This document shows positions 1 to 8,126 of a stretch of DNA of 23,309 nt, piece by piece (within the stretch, counting starts at the first letter, position 1; each line of letters opens with the position of its first letter). The position numbers were made by a program, and so were the translations under genes. Source of the stretch: Firmicutes bacterium CAG:238 (GTDB lineage Bacteria; Bacillota; Clostridia; Peptostreptococcales; Anaerovoracaceae). Location: assembly GCA_000435615.1 (NCBI GenBank), contig FR881986.1:1-23309 (forward strand), in the 5' to 3' direction. Below the pieces are notes generated by a model. It saw only the letters and a list, made by a program, of their open reading frames with translations. It made no database searches and was not told the DNA's origin.

Positions 1-15
1 AGGCAGCCCCTTTTT
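1..15 (+). terminator. Possible 3' half of a terminator cut by the window edge
   Basis: The window opens with a G+C-rich decamer (AGGCAGCCCC) followed at once by five T. This is the usual look of the descending arm and U-tract of an intrinsic terminator whose ascending arm would lie left of base 1. It could end a plus-strand gene outside the window and, read on the other strand, also end prfC, whose stop codon is only 20 bases away. The pairing arm is not visible, so this is tentative. Confidence 0.3.
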
Positions 16-20
16 GTATC

Positions 21-1601
21 TTAATATTGATTCTGCACATCCAGCGCTTCAATCAGCTTCACATCGGAATGTTTTTCCTGGAAATACTGAAGCGTAAACG
101 GATTCGCGAAGAGAATCAGCGGGCGCTTGAAGTGGTCGAATACCAGCATTTGTCTGGAATCCAAAATATCTTTTACAGCATCGATGTCGTCGGTGTCTAC
201 CCATCTTGCAACGCTGAAATCGAGGCGGTCCATGCGGACAGCAGCATTATACTCGTTCTTAAGGCGGTACTCGAAGACTTCAAATTGAAGCTGGCCGACC
301 GCGCCGATTACGACTTCGTTGTATTGGTTGCGGTAAACCTGGATTGCACCTTCCTGCGCGAGCTGGTCGACGCCTTTTTGGAACTGCTTTGCCTTCATCG
401 TATCCTTTGGCGTAACGAGACAGAAGAGTTCCGGCGGGAAGGTCGGAAGCGGCTCGAAGAAGAGCGGCTCTTTCGTCGTTGTCAGCGTATCGCCAATTTG
501 GTAGGTTCCTGTGTCGTAAATACCGATAATATCGCCTGCAATTGCCGTATCAACGGTTTCTCGTTCGTTGGCCATCAGCATGGTGGACTGCGACAATTTC
601 ATTTCCTTTCCTGTTCTGGAAAGGCGAACGCTCATGCCGCGCTCAAAGGTGCCCGAACAGATTCTGAAAAATGCCAGTCTGTCTCGGTGCGCAGGATTCA
701 TGTTCGCCTGGATTTTGAAAATAAATCCGCTGAAAAATTCATCCGTCGGCAGCACTTCCCCGGTTGTAGTCTTGCGAGGACCCGGAGCGGGGGACATATC
801 GAGGAAGTGATTGAGGAACGGAATCGTTCCGAAGTCAGCGAGTGCTGAGCCGAAGAAAACCGGTGAGAGTTTTCCTTTTGCAATCAAATCCATGTCAAAA
901 TCATTTCCCGCACCCTGAATCAGTTCAATTTCGTCACGAAGTGCGGAAAGGTTATAGCCTGCAATCTCGGATTCAAGTTCCGGTCCGAAAACACCGTCGC
1001 TACCGAGTGGAATCGTTTTACCTGCCTTGTACAGATGCACTTCATTTTTCAAAATATCATAAATCCCCTCAAAATTCAGTCCGTTGCCGATTGGCCATGT
1101 TACAGGCACGGAAGGGAGTCCTAAAACATCTTCTAATTCCTGGACGAGGTCAAACGGGTCTTTGGTTTCGCGGTCGATTTTGTTGATAAAAGTAAAAATC
1201 GGAATGCCGCGCATGGAGCAGACCTTAAACAGCTTCTTTGTCTGCGCTTCAATACCTTTCGCGCCGTCGATGACCATCACCGCGCTGTCAACGGAGGTCA
1301 GAATACGATAAGTATCTTCGCCGAAGTCGTTGTGTCCGGGAGTATCCATGATGGAGATTACCTTGCCCGCATATTCAAACTGCATAACCGATGAAGTTAC
1401 GGAAATACCTCTCTGCTTTTCGATTTCCATCCAGTCGGAGGTTGCGAATTTGCTGTTTCTCCGCGCCTTAACCGTACCGGCCTCGCGAATCGCGCCGCCG
1501 TGCAGCAGGAGCTTTTCAGTCAAGGTTGTCTTACCTGCGTCAGGGTGAGAGATAATTCCGAATATTCTTCTTGCTTCTATTTCTTCTAATCTTGTAGTCA
1601 T
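21..1601 (-). CDS. prfC: Peptide chain release factor 3 (RF3), translational GTPase
   Basis: RF3 is a cytoplasmic GTPase that recycles RF1/RF2 from the ribosome after stop-codon recognition. The 526-residue product has the full set of G motifs: P-loop HPDAGKTT at residues 19-26, RGISVTSS at 64-71 (switch I), DTPGH at 86-90 and NKID at 140-143. These are followed by the beta-barrel and C-terminal domains expected of RF3. The HPDAGKTTLTEKLL P-loop and the length separate RF3 from EF-G, which is about 690 residues with a different domain IV. The ATG at 1601 is preceded on the minus strand by AAAGGA at a suitable distance. It is the only minus-strand gene in the left segment and is transcribed away from the MATE gene. 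The gene looks intact. Identity is near certain. Confidence 0.97.
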   Translation of the reverse strand: MTTRLEEIEARRIFGIISHPDAGKTTLTEKLLLHGGAIREAGTVKARRNSKFATSDWMEIEKQRGISVTSSVMQFEYAGKVISIMDTPGHNDFGEDTYRILTSVDSAVMVIDGAKGIEAQTKKLFKVCSMRGIPIFTFINKIDRETKDPFDLVQELEDVLGLPSVPVTWPIGNGLNFEGIYDILKNEVHLYKAGKTIPLGSDGVFGPELESEIAGYNLSALRDEIELIQGAGNDFDMDLIAKGKLSPVFFGSALADFGTIPFLNHFLDMSPAPGPRKTTTGEVLPTDEFFSGFIFKIQANMNPAHRDRLAFFRICSGTFERGMSVRLSRTGKEMKLSQSTMLMANERETVDTAIAGDIIGIYDTGTYQIGDTLTTTKEPLFFEPLPTFPPELFCLVTPKDTMKAKQFQKGVDQLAQEGAIQVYRNQYNEVVIGAVGQLQFEVFEYRLKNEYNAAVRMDRLDFSVARWVDTDDIDAVKDILDSRQMLVFDHFKRPLILFANPFTLQYFQEKHSDVKLIEALDVQNQY

Positions 1602-1660
1602 AAAAAATCCTTTCTTATGAAAATGTGATTTTGTTTTATCACCAAAACTTCACAAGGAAT

Positions 1661-1688
1661 ATCATACCATAAATCTTGAATTTGTAAA
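1661..1688 (-). promoter_or_regulatory. Candidate promoter for prfC
   Basis: On the minus strand, TTTACA (1688-1683) and TATGAT (1666-1661) are separated by 16 bases. The predicted start is near 1654, giving a leader of about 50 bases before the prfC ATG. It overlaps the plus-strand promoter of the MATE gene, so the two -35 regions are interleaved. Confidence 0.55.
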
Positions 1689-1704
1689 CATGATATTATA
1701 TAAT
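1676..1704 (+). promoter_or_regulatory. Candidate promoter for the MATE transporter gene
   Basis: TTGAAT at 1676-1681 and a perfect TATAAT at 1699-1704 are separated by exactly 17 bases, an almost ideal sigma-A-type promoter. The start would fall near 1711, giving a leader of about 43 bases, too short for a typical riboswitch. Confidence 0.7.
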
Positions 1705-1753
1705 ATAATTTCGTGATATGAAAGAATAAGAGAAAAAGAAATCAGAGGTAGGA

Positions 1754-3112
1754 ATGGAAGAGAAAGCACATGTAAACAAAATGGGTGTCATGCCCGTAAA
1801 GAAATTATTGATTGAAATGGCATGGCCCGCTGTATTATCGATGACGATCAATGCATTGTATAATATCGTGGATAGCATTTTCGTTGCGAAAATAAGTGAG
1901 GATGCGTTAACTGCGGTGTCAATCGTGAATCCGATTCAGATGCTTATCATTGCGCTTTCGGTCGGAAGCGGTGTCGGAATCAATTCGCTGATTGCCAGAA
2001 AATTAGGGGCAAAGAAACAGGAAGAGGCTGATCAGGCAGCAAGTACGGGGCTTCGAATTGGTCTTTTGAATTATGTTGTTTTCTTGATTATCGGAGTGTG
2101 CTTTACGGGGATTTTTGTATCCGGATATGCTGAAAAAGGCACATACATATATGAAGAAGCAGTCAAGTACATGGCAATCGTATGCATCGGCTCATTTTTC
2201 CTGAACATGCAGGTTGTTCTTGAAAAGATCCTGCAGGCAACGGGCAATATGATTGGACCGATGGTCTGCAGTTTGACAGGGGCGGTTGTCAACATCATCT
2301 TAGACCCGATTCTGATTTTTGGACTGCTCGGAGCACCGAAACTTGGCGTGGCGGGGGCAGCGATTGCAACGGTAATCGGTCAGGTCTGCGGCATGACGAT
2401 GGGAGCGTTTATCACTTTCAAAGGTGACCATTTGGTGAAGCTTACAGTAAAGGGTTTCAAGATTGACTGGAAAATCGCAGCGGATATTTATAAAGTAGGA
2501 CTTCCGTCCATCGTAATGCAGTCGATTGCATCGGTTATGATTATTTTCTATAATAAGATTCTGGTTGACTTTTCGACAACAGCGGTTGCGGTTTTGGGTG
2601 TATACTTCAAGATTCAGTCCTTCGTGTTTATGCCGGTATTCGGTTTGAACCAGGGGGCGATGCCGATTATGGGATACAATTACGGCGCAAAGGACAAATC
2701 AAGACTTATGCAGGCATACAAGGAAGCTCTGAAAATTGCAGTCATCGTCATGGCACTCGGCGTGGTGCTTTTCCAGCTTTTCCCGAAGGAACTTCTGCTT
2801 ATGTTCGAGGCTTCGGATGAAATGCTTCGCATCGGAGTTCCGGCCCTGAGAATTATCAGTATTTGTTTCCTGCCGGCGGCATTCGGCATCATAACAGGAA
2901 CGCTCTTTCAGGGGACGGGACACGGCATGTACAGCTTGTGCGGTTCCGTAATCAGACAGCTTGCGGGAATTCTTCCGCTGGCGTATATCTTAATCCGAAT
3001 CGGCGGCGTTACGCTTTCCTGGGCGTCGTTCCCACTTGCGGAAATCCTAGGAGTAACTTACAGCGCAATCATGCTGAGACACCTTTACAAGAAAGAAATC
3101 GAAAATATGTAA
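1754..3112 (+). CDS. MATE family multidrug/cation efflux transporter
   Basis: The product is a 452-residue inner-membrane protein made almost entirely of hydrophobic segments, matching the 12-helix, twofold-repeat MATE fold. The N-terminal half contains the typical run with MAWPAVLSM and NIVDSIFVAKIS, and a second copy of the helix pattern begins around residue 230. MATE proteins export drugs or metabolites in exchange for Na+ or H+. The substrate cannot be read from the sequence. The ATG at 1754 has AGAGG a few bases upstream. The gene has its own promoter, ends at a strong terminator and is therefore probably monocistronic. No local transcriptional regulator (MarR or TetR type) is present, so control by a drug-responsive neighbour is not evident. 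Family assignment is firm; the subfamily is not. Confidence 0.92.
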   Translation: MEEKAHVNKMGVMPVKKLLIEMAWPAVLSMTINALYNIVDSIFVAKISEDALTAVSIVNPIQMLIIALSVGSGVGINSLIARKLGAKKQEEADQAASTGLRIGLLNYVVFLIIGVCFTGIFVSGYAEKGTYIYEEAVKYMAIVCIGSFFLNMQVVLEKILQATGNMIGPMVCSLTGAVVNIILDPILIFGLLGAPKLGVAGAAIATVIGQVCGMTMGAFITFKGDHLVKLTVKGFKIDWKIAADIYKVGLPSIVMQSIASVMIIFYNKILVDFSTTAVAVLGVYFKIQSFVFMPVFGLNQGAMPIMGYNYGAKDKSRLMQAYKEALKIAVIVMALGVVLFQLFPKELLLMFEASDEMLRIGVPALRIISICFLPAAFGIITGTLFQGTGHGMYSLCGSVIRQLAGILPLAYILIRIGGVTLSWASFPLAEILGVTYSAIMLRHLYKKEIENM

Positions 3113-3115
3113 GCA

Positions 3116-3152
3116 AAAACAGTCATCTCAGAATGACTGTTTTCGATTTTTT
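3116..3152. terminator. Intrinsic terminator, probably bidirectional, between convergent genes
   Basis: An 11-bp perfect stem (3116-3126 with 3133-3143) around a six-base CTCAGA loop is followed by a T-rich tail on the plus strand (3147-3152). On the minus strand the stem is also followed by a T run, so it can serve both the MATE gene and the convergent cysteine-rich gene. Confidence 0.85.
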
Positions 3153-3177
3153 GTTATGTACTTCATAATTTTGGAAG

Positions 3178-3711
3178 CTATGCTTCATCGCGGGCTCTTG
3201 AGTCTTCCTCCACCAAATCATAAATGTGAGGGTCGCGGATTAAATGTTTCCACACAGTATATGTCGCCTTCACAAAATCGTCGTTTAGAGGAATTTCATC
3301 CTCAATCAAAGGGCAGGAATACGGAAGCTCTTCGTCATTATAAACAAGTTCCAAAACTCCCTCCGGGGAAAGGTACGGGGAGAGGGGATAGGTACGGCAT
3401 TGAAACGGCCGCATTTCACGCGGACAATGCGGGGGTGTTTTGCATTTTACGAAATAAACTTTGCCGATCCACGAATCGGGGAAATCGTAGTCTTCGGCAT
3501 CTTCAACCGTCCATTCGAGCCAGTCGGATTTGCGGCTGTGGATTGCATCCTCACCCGGATACAGATAGATTCCAAGGTCTTCCGCTGATTCATCGCCGCA
3601 TGTGCAGCAAGCGGCACCGCATAGCTTGCCGCAGTCTCCGTCAATCGGAGATACATGGTCGAGCAGCCTGTAAATTGCACGCCATGTTCGTTTCTTAATC
3701 ATACTTTTCAT
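3178..3711 (-). CDS. Cysteine-rich protein, distant YkgJ/UPF0153-type metal-binding family
   Basis: This is a small soluble protein of 177 residues from the chosen start, with nine cysteines. Five cluster as C-x3-C-x3-CC-x-C at residues 27-38, two lie at 90 and 96, and C105 sits in RPFQCRTYP, followed by C133 in a CP pair. The RPxxCRxYP pattern with an upstream Cys cluster is characteristic of YkgJ/UPF0153 proteins, thought to bind zinc or an iron-sulfur cluster; their molecular role is not established. Start choice: the frame is open upstream to a TTG at 3747, but a good minus-strand promoter occupies 3719-3747, so a start at the ATG of 3711 (or 3702) is more likely. Neither ATG has a Shine-Dalgarno site. 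The gene diverges from the large activase gene. Coding status is likely from the conserved motif; function is unknown. Confidence 0.75.
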   Translation of the reverse strand: MKSMIKKRTWRAIYRLLDHVSPIDGDCGKLCGAACCTCGDESAEDLGIYLYPGEDAIHSRKSDWLEWTVEDAEDYDFPDSWIGKVYFVKCKTPPHCPREMRPFQCRTYPLSPYLSPEGVLELVYNDEELPYSCPLIEDEIPLNDDFVKATYTVWKHLIRDPHIYDLVEEDSRARDEA

Positions 3712-3718
3712 GTGTAAC

Positions 3719-3747
3719 AGTATACTAAAATATCGCGCAAAATGCAA
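3719..3747 (-). promoter_or_regulatory. Candidate promoter for the cysteine-rich gene
   Basis: On the minus strand, TTGCAT (3747-3742) and TATACT (3724-3719) are separated by 17 bases. The predicted transcription start falls at about 3712, one base before the ATG at 3711, so the message would be essentially leaderless. Confidence 0.5.
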
Positions 3748-3774
3748 ATGAAAGCGACAATAAATTTAACAGTC

Positions 3775-3798
3775 TTTTAACGGGGTTTGGTGTTAAAA
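3775..3798. promoter_or_regulatory. Perfect inverted repeat, candidate operator in the divergent region
   Basis: TTTTAAC at 3775-3781 and GTTAAAA at 3792-3798 form a perfect 7-bp inverted repeat with a 10-base gap. It lies in the 121 to 157 bases between the cysteine-rich gene and the activase gene. Further TTTAAC copies occur at 3765 and 3842. No U-tract follows, so it is more like a protein-binding site than a terminator. I see no convincing -35/-10 pair for the activase gene; TTGTCG at 3822 with AACTAT at 3845 is the best weak candidate. Confidence 0.35.
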
Positions 3799-3868
3799 TT
3801 ACAAAGTAAAAAAATGTCGAATTGTCGTTTTACAAGAAAAATTTAACTATATATTAAAGAGGAAAAAT

Positions 3869-6800
3869 ATGAGACTTGGAATTGATGTTGGATCAACAAC
3901 CGTAAAATTGGTTCTTATCGATGATAACGGGAAGATTCTTTATCAGAGATACGAACGTCATATGTCAAGCGTTTTCAGCAAGGTCAGCGAACTGCTCGAG
4001 CAAATGCGGGCAGAAGTAGGTGACATTGCGGTAAAGGCTGTAATAACCGGCTCCGGCGGGCTATCCCTTGCGGACAAAATCGGTGCGAGGTTTGAGCAGG
4101 AAGTTGTTACTTGTTCCCTTGCGGTCGAGAAACTTATTCCGCAGACAGATGTGGTTATCGAGCTTGGCGGTGAAGATGCGAAAATTACATATTTTGGAAG
4201 TACAATTGAACAAAGAATGAACGGTACTTGTGCGGGTGGTACCGGTGCGTTTATCGACCAGATGGCAATTCTTCTGAACACAGACGGCGACGGACTCAAC
4301 GAGGCAGCAAAAGATTACAGCATTATCTACCCGATTGCGGCGCGCTGCGGCGTTTTTGCAAAAACCGACATTCAGCCGCTGATTAACGAGGGTGCTCCGA
4401 TTGAAAATCTTGCGGCTTCAATTTTTCAGGCTGTCGTAAATCAGACGATAAGCGGACTTGCCTGCGGACACAAAATCAAAGGAAATGTAGCATTCCTCGG
4501 AGGACCGCTCACTTATCTTTCAGAACTTCGAAAAAGATTTATCGAAACGCTCGAACTCAAACCGGAAGAAGTGATTTTTCCTGAGAATTCAAAGTATTTC
4601 GTTGCCATCGGTGCAGCCTATATGACCGACGGCGAACAGGAAGTAAAACTCAGCGAGCTTCTCGACAGGGTGAACAGTGTGGATCCGCTTGCGGATTCCG
4701 CAACCAAGCATGTTGAGCCGCTGTTCAAAGACGAAGCAGAATACAGGGCATTCAAAGAAAGACATGCGAAAGCCCAAATCAAAAGAAAAGAATTAAGAAG
4801 CTGCAAGGGGCCTTTGTTCCTCGGAATCGATGCCGGATCGACTACAACCAAGGCCGCGTTGATCGATCAGGACAAGAACCTTGTATATTCTTTCTACAGA
4901 AACAACGAAGGAAATCCGTTGGAAGCTACGAAGCTGATGCTTAACGAACTTTACTGTATGCTTCCTGCGGATACTTACATTGCAAATGCGACCGTTACCG
5001 GATATGGAGAGGGTCTTATTAAGGCTGCATTCAGAGCCGACTACGGAATCATCGAGACGATGGCGCATTACAAGGCGGCAGAGGAATTCCTTCCGGGCGT
5101 CGACTTTATTCTCGATATCGGCGGACAGGACATGAAGTGCATGAAAATCAAGGATCATGCGATTTACAGCATCATGCTCAATGAAGCATGCTCATCTGGG
5201 TGCGGCTCGTTCATAGAAACCTATGCGAAATCGGTTGATATGCCGGTAGAAGAATTTGCACAGATCGGACTTATGTCACAGAACCCTGTGGATTTAGGCA
5301 CTCGCTGCACGGTATTTATGAATTCCATGGTAAAGCAGGCGCAGAAAGAAGGCGCATCCATCGGCGACATCGCCGCAGGCCTTTCTTACTCGGTTATAAA
5401 GAATGCTTTGTACAAAGTAATCAAACTCAGAAATCCTGACGAAGCAGGGGACAAAATCGTTGTACAGGGCGGAACATTCCTTAACGAATCGGTTCTCAGG
5501 GCAATCGAAAAAGTGCTCGGAAAGGATGTTGTCAGACCGGACATTGCAGGTATCATGGGTGCATACGGATGTGCTTTAAACTCGATGAACAACTGGAAGT
5601 ACGGTCACAAATCTTCGCTCCTTGATTTCGATGCGGTGAAAGCTTTCACTGCCGGAAGCAGCAATGCAAGATGCAACGGATGTGAAAACCGTTGCATGCT
5701 TACGATTACCAAATTCAATGATAACGAAAGATACATAACCGGAAACCGCTGCGAAAAAGGAAGCGGAAAAGTCGGCACCGCAAGCGAGCTTCCGGACTTA
5801 TACGAATATAAGCTCAAGAGACTTTTCGGATATGAACCGCTGGAAGCATCCGAAGCACCGCGCGGAAGCGTAGCAATCCCTCGTGTTTTGAATATGTACG
5901 AGGATTATCCGTTTTGGTTTACCTTCTTCACCAAACTCGGCTTCAGAGTGGTCCTTTCTCCGATGTCCTCGAAAGAACTGTACGAGAAGGGTATCGAAAG
6001 CATTTCCTCAGACACTGCATGTTATCCGGCAAAACTTGTGCACGGACACATTCAGACCCTGGTTGAAATGGGTGAAAAATGGATTTTCTATCCTTGCGTG
6101 AATTACGAGCAGGTGGAAGACGAAAGTGCACAAAACCATTATAACTGCCCGATTGTTGCTACCTATCCGGAAGTTATCGCAAACAATATGAACGATGTTT
6201 TCGAGGAAAACGGCGTGAAATTCTCGCACCCGTTCGTGCCGTACGACAATGACGAGCGTTTGATAAAGAGAATGTATGAAATTTTGCAGGCAAAGGGTAT
6301 CGGCAAGGCAGAGATTGCAAGCGCCGTACATGCGGCGAGAAAAGAGCAGCACGCGTTCAAATGCGATGTTGAAAACGAGGGAAGGAAGGCTCTTGCTTAC
6401 GCGAAAGAACACAAGAAGAAGGCTATCATACTTGCTGGAAGACCGTATCACCTGGATACGGAAATCAATCACGGAATCAACAAGATGATAACTTCATTTG
6501 ACATGGTTGTGCTTTCTGAAGATTCGGTATGCGGCATGGGCAATCTTCCGCGGCCGATAAGGGTTTTGGACCAGTGGGTATACCATTCAAGACTGTACAA
6601 AGCGGCGGATTTCGCAGGACGAACAGACGGGGTGGAACTTGTCCAGCTCAATTCCTTCGGATGCGGCGTGGATGCGGTGACGACCGACGAGGTGGAGGAA
6701 ATCCTCGAACATTCCAATAAATTGTATACGGTTCTCAAGATTGACGAAGGAAACAATCTCGGAGCTATCCGAATCCGGATTCGTTCCCTCAAAGCGGCAA

Positions 6801-8086
6801 TGGAAGAAAGGGATAAGAACGGAATTAAGGCGAAACATTCGGAAAAACCGTTTGAGAGAAGGCTTTTTACGGAAGAAATGAGGAAAAACTACACGCTTCT
6901 CATTCCGCAGATGTCTCCGATTCATTTCCAATATCTTGAGGTTGCACTCAGGGAAAGCGGATACAATGCAGTTCTGATTCCCACGGTCGATAAACACGCA
7001 ATCGACGAGGGTCTCAAATATGTGAACAATGACGCTTGCTATCCTACGCTTGTCACACTCGGAAAGATGATAAGCGCGCTCAAGTCCGGCGATTACGACC
7101 TTGACCGAACTGCTTTGATTATGTCTCAGACCGGAGGCGGATGCAGAGCCAGCAACTATATCGCGCTCCTCAGAAAAGCTTTAAAAGATCTGAATATGGA
7201 GCAGGTTCCTGTCGTATCCTTTAATATGGTGGGGCTGGAAACAAATCCGGGATTCAAAATTGATGTAAGCATGGGTAAGCGGCTGGTAATGGCGGCGGTT
7301 TATGGCGACCTGTTCCAAAGACTGCTGTATGCGACCAGACCTTACGAAGAAGTTCCGGGCTCTGCGGAAGCAATCATGAAAAAATACGAGGCGGCGATTT
7401 TCCAAAACTGCAAGGACGGAAAATTAAGCACATACAAGAAACTTATCCCGCAGATTGTTGCCGATTACGATGCACTCCCGCTCAAAGACATCAAAAAACC
7501 GAAAGTCGGGGTGGTTGGAGAGATTTTGGTAAAATATCATCCGGATGCAAACAACAATATCGTGGACATCATCGAAAAAGAGGGCGGAGAAGCCGTAGTT
7601 CTTGACTTGATCGACTTTTTCCTTTACGGAATGTACAGCAAGAAATTCAACTACGAAAAACTTTCCGGTTCGTATAAGCAATACAAAGTGAATCAGGCGG
7701 GAATCGCTCTGATTGAGTGGTTCCGAAAACCTATGCGTCAGGCTCTCCGAAAGAGTAAGCGTTTCACGCAGCCGGGATACATTGAAAAAACCGCGGAAGA
7801 AGCCTCCGTTATCGCCTCAACCGGCAACCAGTGCGGCGAAGGCTGGCTCCTCACGGGCGAGATGATTGAACTGATTAAAAGCGGGGTTCCGAATATCGCA
7901 TGTCTGCAGCCGTTTGCATGTCTGCCAAACCATGTGACGGGAAAAGGGATGATGAAAGCAATCAGAGAACGCTTCCCGAAGGCAAACATCGTGGCAATCG
8001 ACTATGATCCGGGTGCAAGCAACGTGAATCAGCTGAACAGAATCAAGCTTATGATGGCGACCGCGCATAAGAATCTCGAAGCCTGA
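3869..8086 (+). CDS. 2-hydroxyacyl-CoA dehydratase activase-type fusion protein (two activase domains plus HgdB-like regions)
   Basis: This 1405-residue protein carries two BadF/BcrA/HgdC-type ASKHA ATPase domains. The first (about 1-255) opens with GIDVGSTTVK and has cluster cysteines C121 (NGTCAGGTGAF) and C160 (RCGVFAKTD). The second (about 316-575) opens with GIDAGSTTTK and has C441 (NEACSSGCGSF) and C480 (TRCTVF). A linker has four cysteines (602, 605, 609, 628). The rest, about 665-1405, resembles the DUF2229 and HgdB-like dehydratase regions, with conserved cysteines at 718, 743, 932, 1057, 1092, 1322 and 1351. Activases use ATP and a [4Fe-4S] cluster to inject low-potential electrons into a dehydratase or double-cubane-cluster partner. 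Such ~1400-residue fusions are widespread in anaerobes, but their substrate is unknown. No CoA-transferase, dehydrogenase or electron-transfer flavoprotein genes are nearby, so a 2-hydroxyglutarate pathway is not supported. Start: ATG preceded by AAAGAGG at 3856-3862. Confidence 0.9.
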   Translation: MRLGIDVGSTTVKLVLIDDNGKILYQRYERHMSSVFSKVSELLEQMRAEVGDIAVKAVITGSGGLSLADKIGARFEQEVVTCSLAVEKLIPQTDVVIELGGEDAKITYFGSTIEQRMNGTCAGGTGAFIDQMAILLNTDGDGLNEAAKDYSIIYPIAARCGVFAKTDIQPLINEGAPIENLAASIFQAVVNQTISGLACGHKIKGNVAFLGGPLTYLSELRKRFIETLELKPEEVIFPENSKYFVAIGAAYMTDGEQEVKLSELLDRVNSVDPLADSATKHVEPLFKDEAEYRAFKERHAKAQIKRKELRSCKGPLFLGIDAGSTTTKAALIDQDKNLVYSFYRNNEGNPLEATKLMLNELYCMLPADTYIANATVTGYGEGLIKAAFRADYGIIETMAHYKAAEEFLPGVDFILDIGGQDMKCMKIKDHAIYSIMLNEACSSGCGSFIETYAKSVDMPVEEFAQIGLMSQNPVDLGTRCTVFMNSMVKQAQKEGASIGDIAAGLSYSVIKNALYKVIKLRNPDEAGDKIVVQGGTFLNESVLRAIEKVLGKDVVRPDIAGIMGAYGCALNSMNNWKYGHKSSLLDFDAVKAFTAGSSNARCNGCENRCMLTITKFNDNERYITGNRCEKGSGKVGTASELPDLYEYKLKRLFGYEPLEASEAPRGSVAIPRVLNMYEDYPFWFTFFTKLGFRVVLSPMSSKELYEKGIESISSDTACYPAKLVHGHIQTLVEMGEKWIFYPCVNYEQVEDESAQNHYNCPIVATYPEVIANNMNDVFEENGVKFSHPFVPYDNDERLIKRMYEILQAKGIGKAEIASAVHAARKEQHAFKCDVENEGRKALAYAKEHKKKAIILAGRPYHLDTEINHGINKMITSFDMVVLSEDSVCGMGNLPRPIRVLDQWVYHSRLYKAADFAGRTDGVELVQLNSFGCGVDAVTTDEVEEILEHSNKLYTVLKIDEGNNLGAIRIRIRSLKAAMEERDKNGIKAKHSEKPFERRLFTEEMRKNYTLLIPQMSPIHFQYLEVALRESGYNAVLIPTVDKHAIDEGLKYVNNDACYPTLVTLGKMISALKSGDYDLDRTALIMSQTGGGCRASNYIALLRKALKDLNMEQVPVVSFNMVGLETNPGFKIDVSMGKRLVMAAVYGDLFQRLLYATRPYEEVPGSAEAIMKKYEAAIFQNCKDGKLSTYKKLIPQIVADYDALPLKDIKKPKVGVVGEILVKYHPDANNNIVDIIEKEGGEAVVLDLIDFFLYGMYSKKFNYEKLSGSYKQYKVNQAGIALIEWFRKPMRQALRKSKRFTQPGYIEKTAEEASVIASTGNQCGEGWLLTGEMIELIKSGVPNIACLQPFACLPNHVTGKGMMKAIRERFPKANIVAIDYDPGASNVNQLNRIKLMMATAHKNLEA

Positions 8087-8097
8087 AAACAAACCTC

Positions 8098-8126
8098 TTG
8101 AAACTATGCCATATAGGTGGTATAAT
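8098..8126 (+). promoter_or_regulatory. Candidate promoter for yebC
   Basis: TTGAAA at 8098-8103 and TATAAT at 8121-8126 are 17 bases apart, a near-perfect consensus promoter. It begins 12 bases after the stop codon of the preceding gene, so yebC is probably transcribed strongly on its own. The expected start is near 8133. Confidence 0.75.

Noticed and set aside
27..848. Long plus-strand open frame opposite prfC
   Set aside because: It lies fully inside the well-supported RF3 gene on the opposite strand, has no recognisable motif and no ribosome site.
1712..1753. Riboswitch ahead of the MATE gene
   Set aside because: Some MATE genes have riboswitches, but the predicted leader here is about 43 bases, purine-rich and without a stable stem.
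3156..3698. Plus-strand frame of 180 codons opposite the cysteine-rich gene
   Set aside because: The minus-strand frame has a conserved RPxxCRxYP pattern and Cys clusters with a promoter; the plus-strand product is a low-quality mixture starting just after a terminator.
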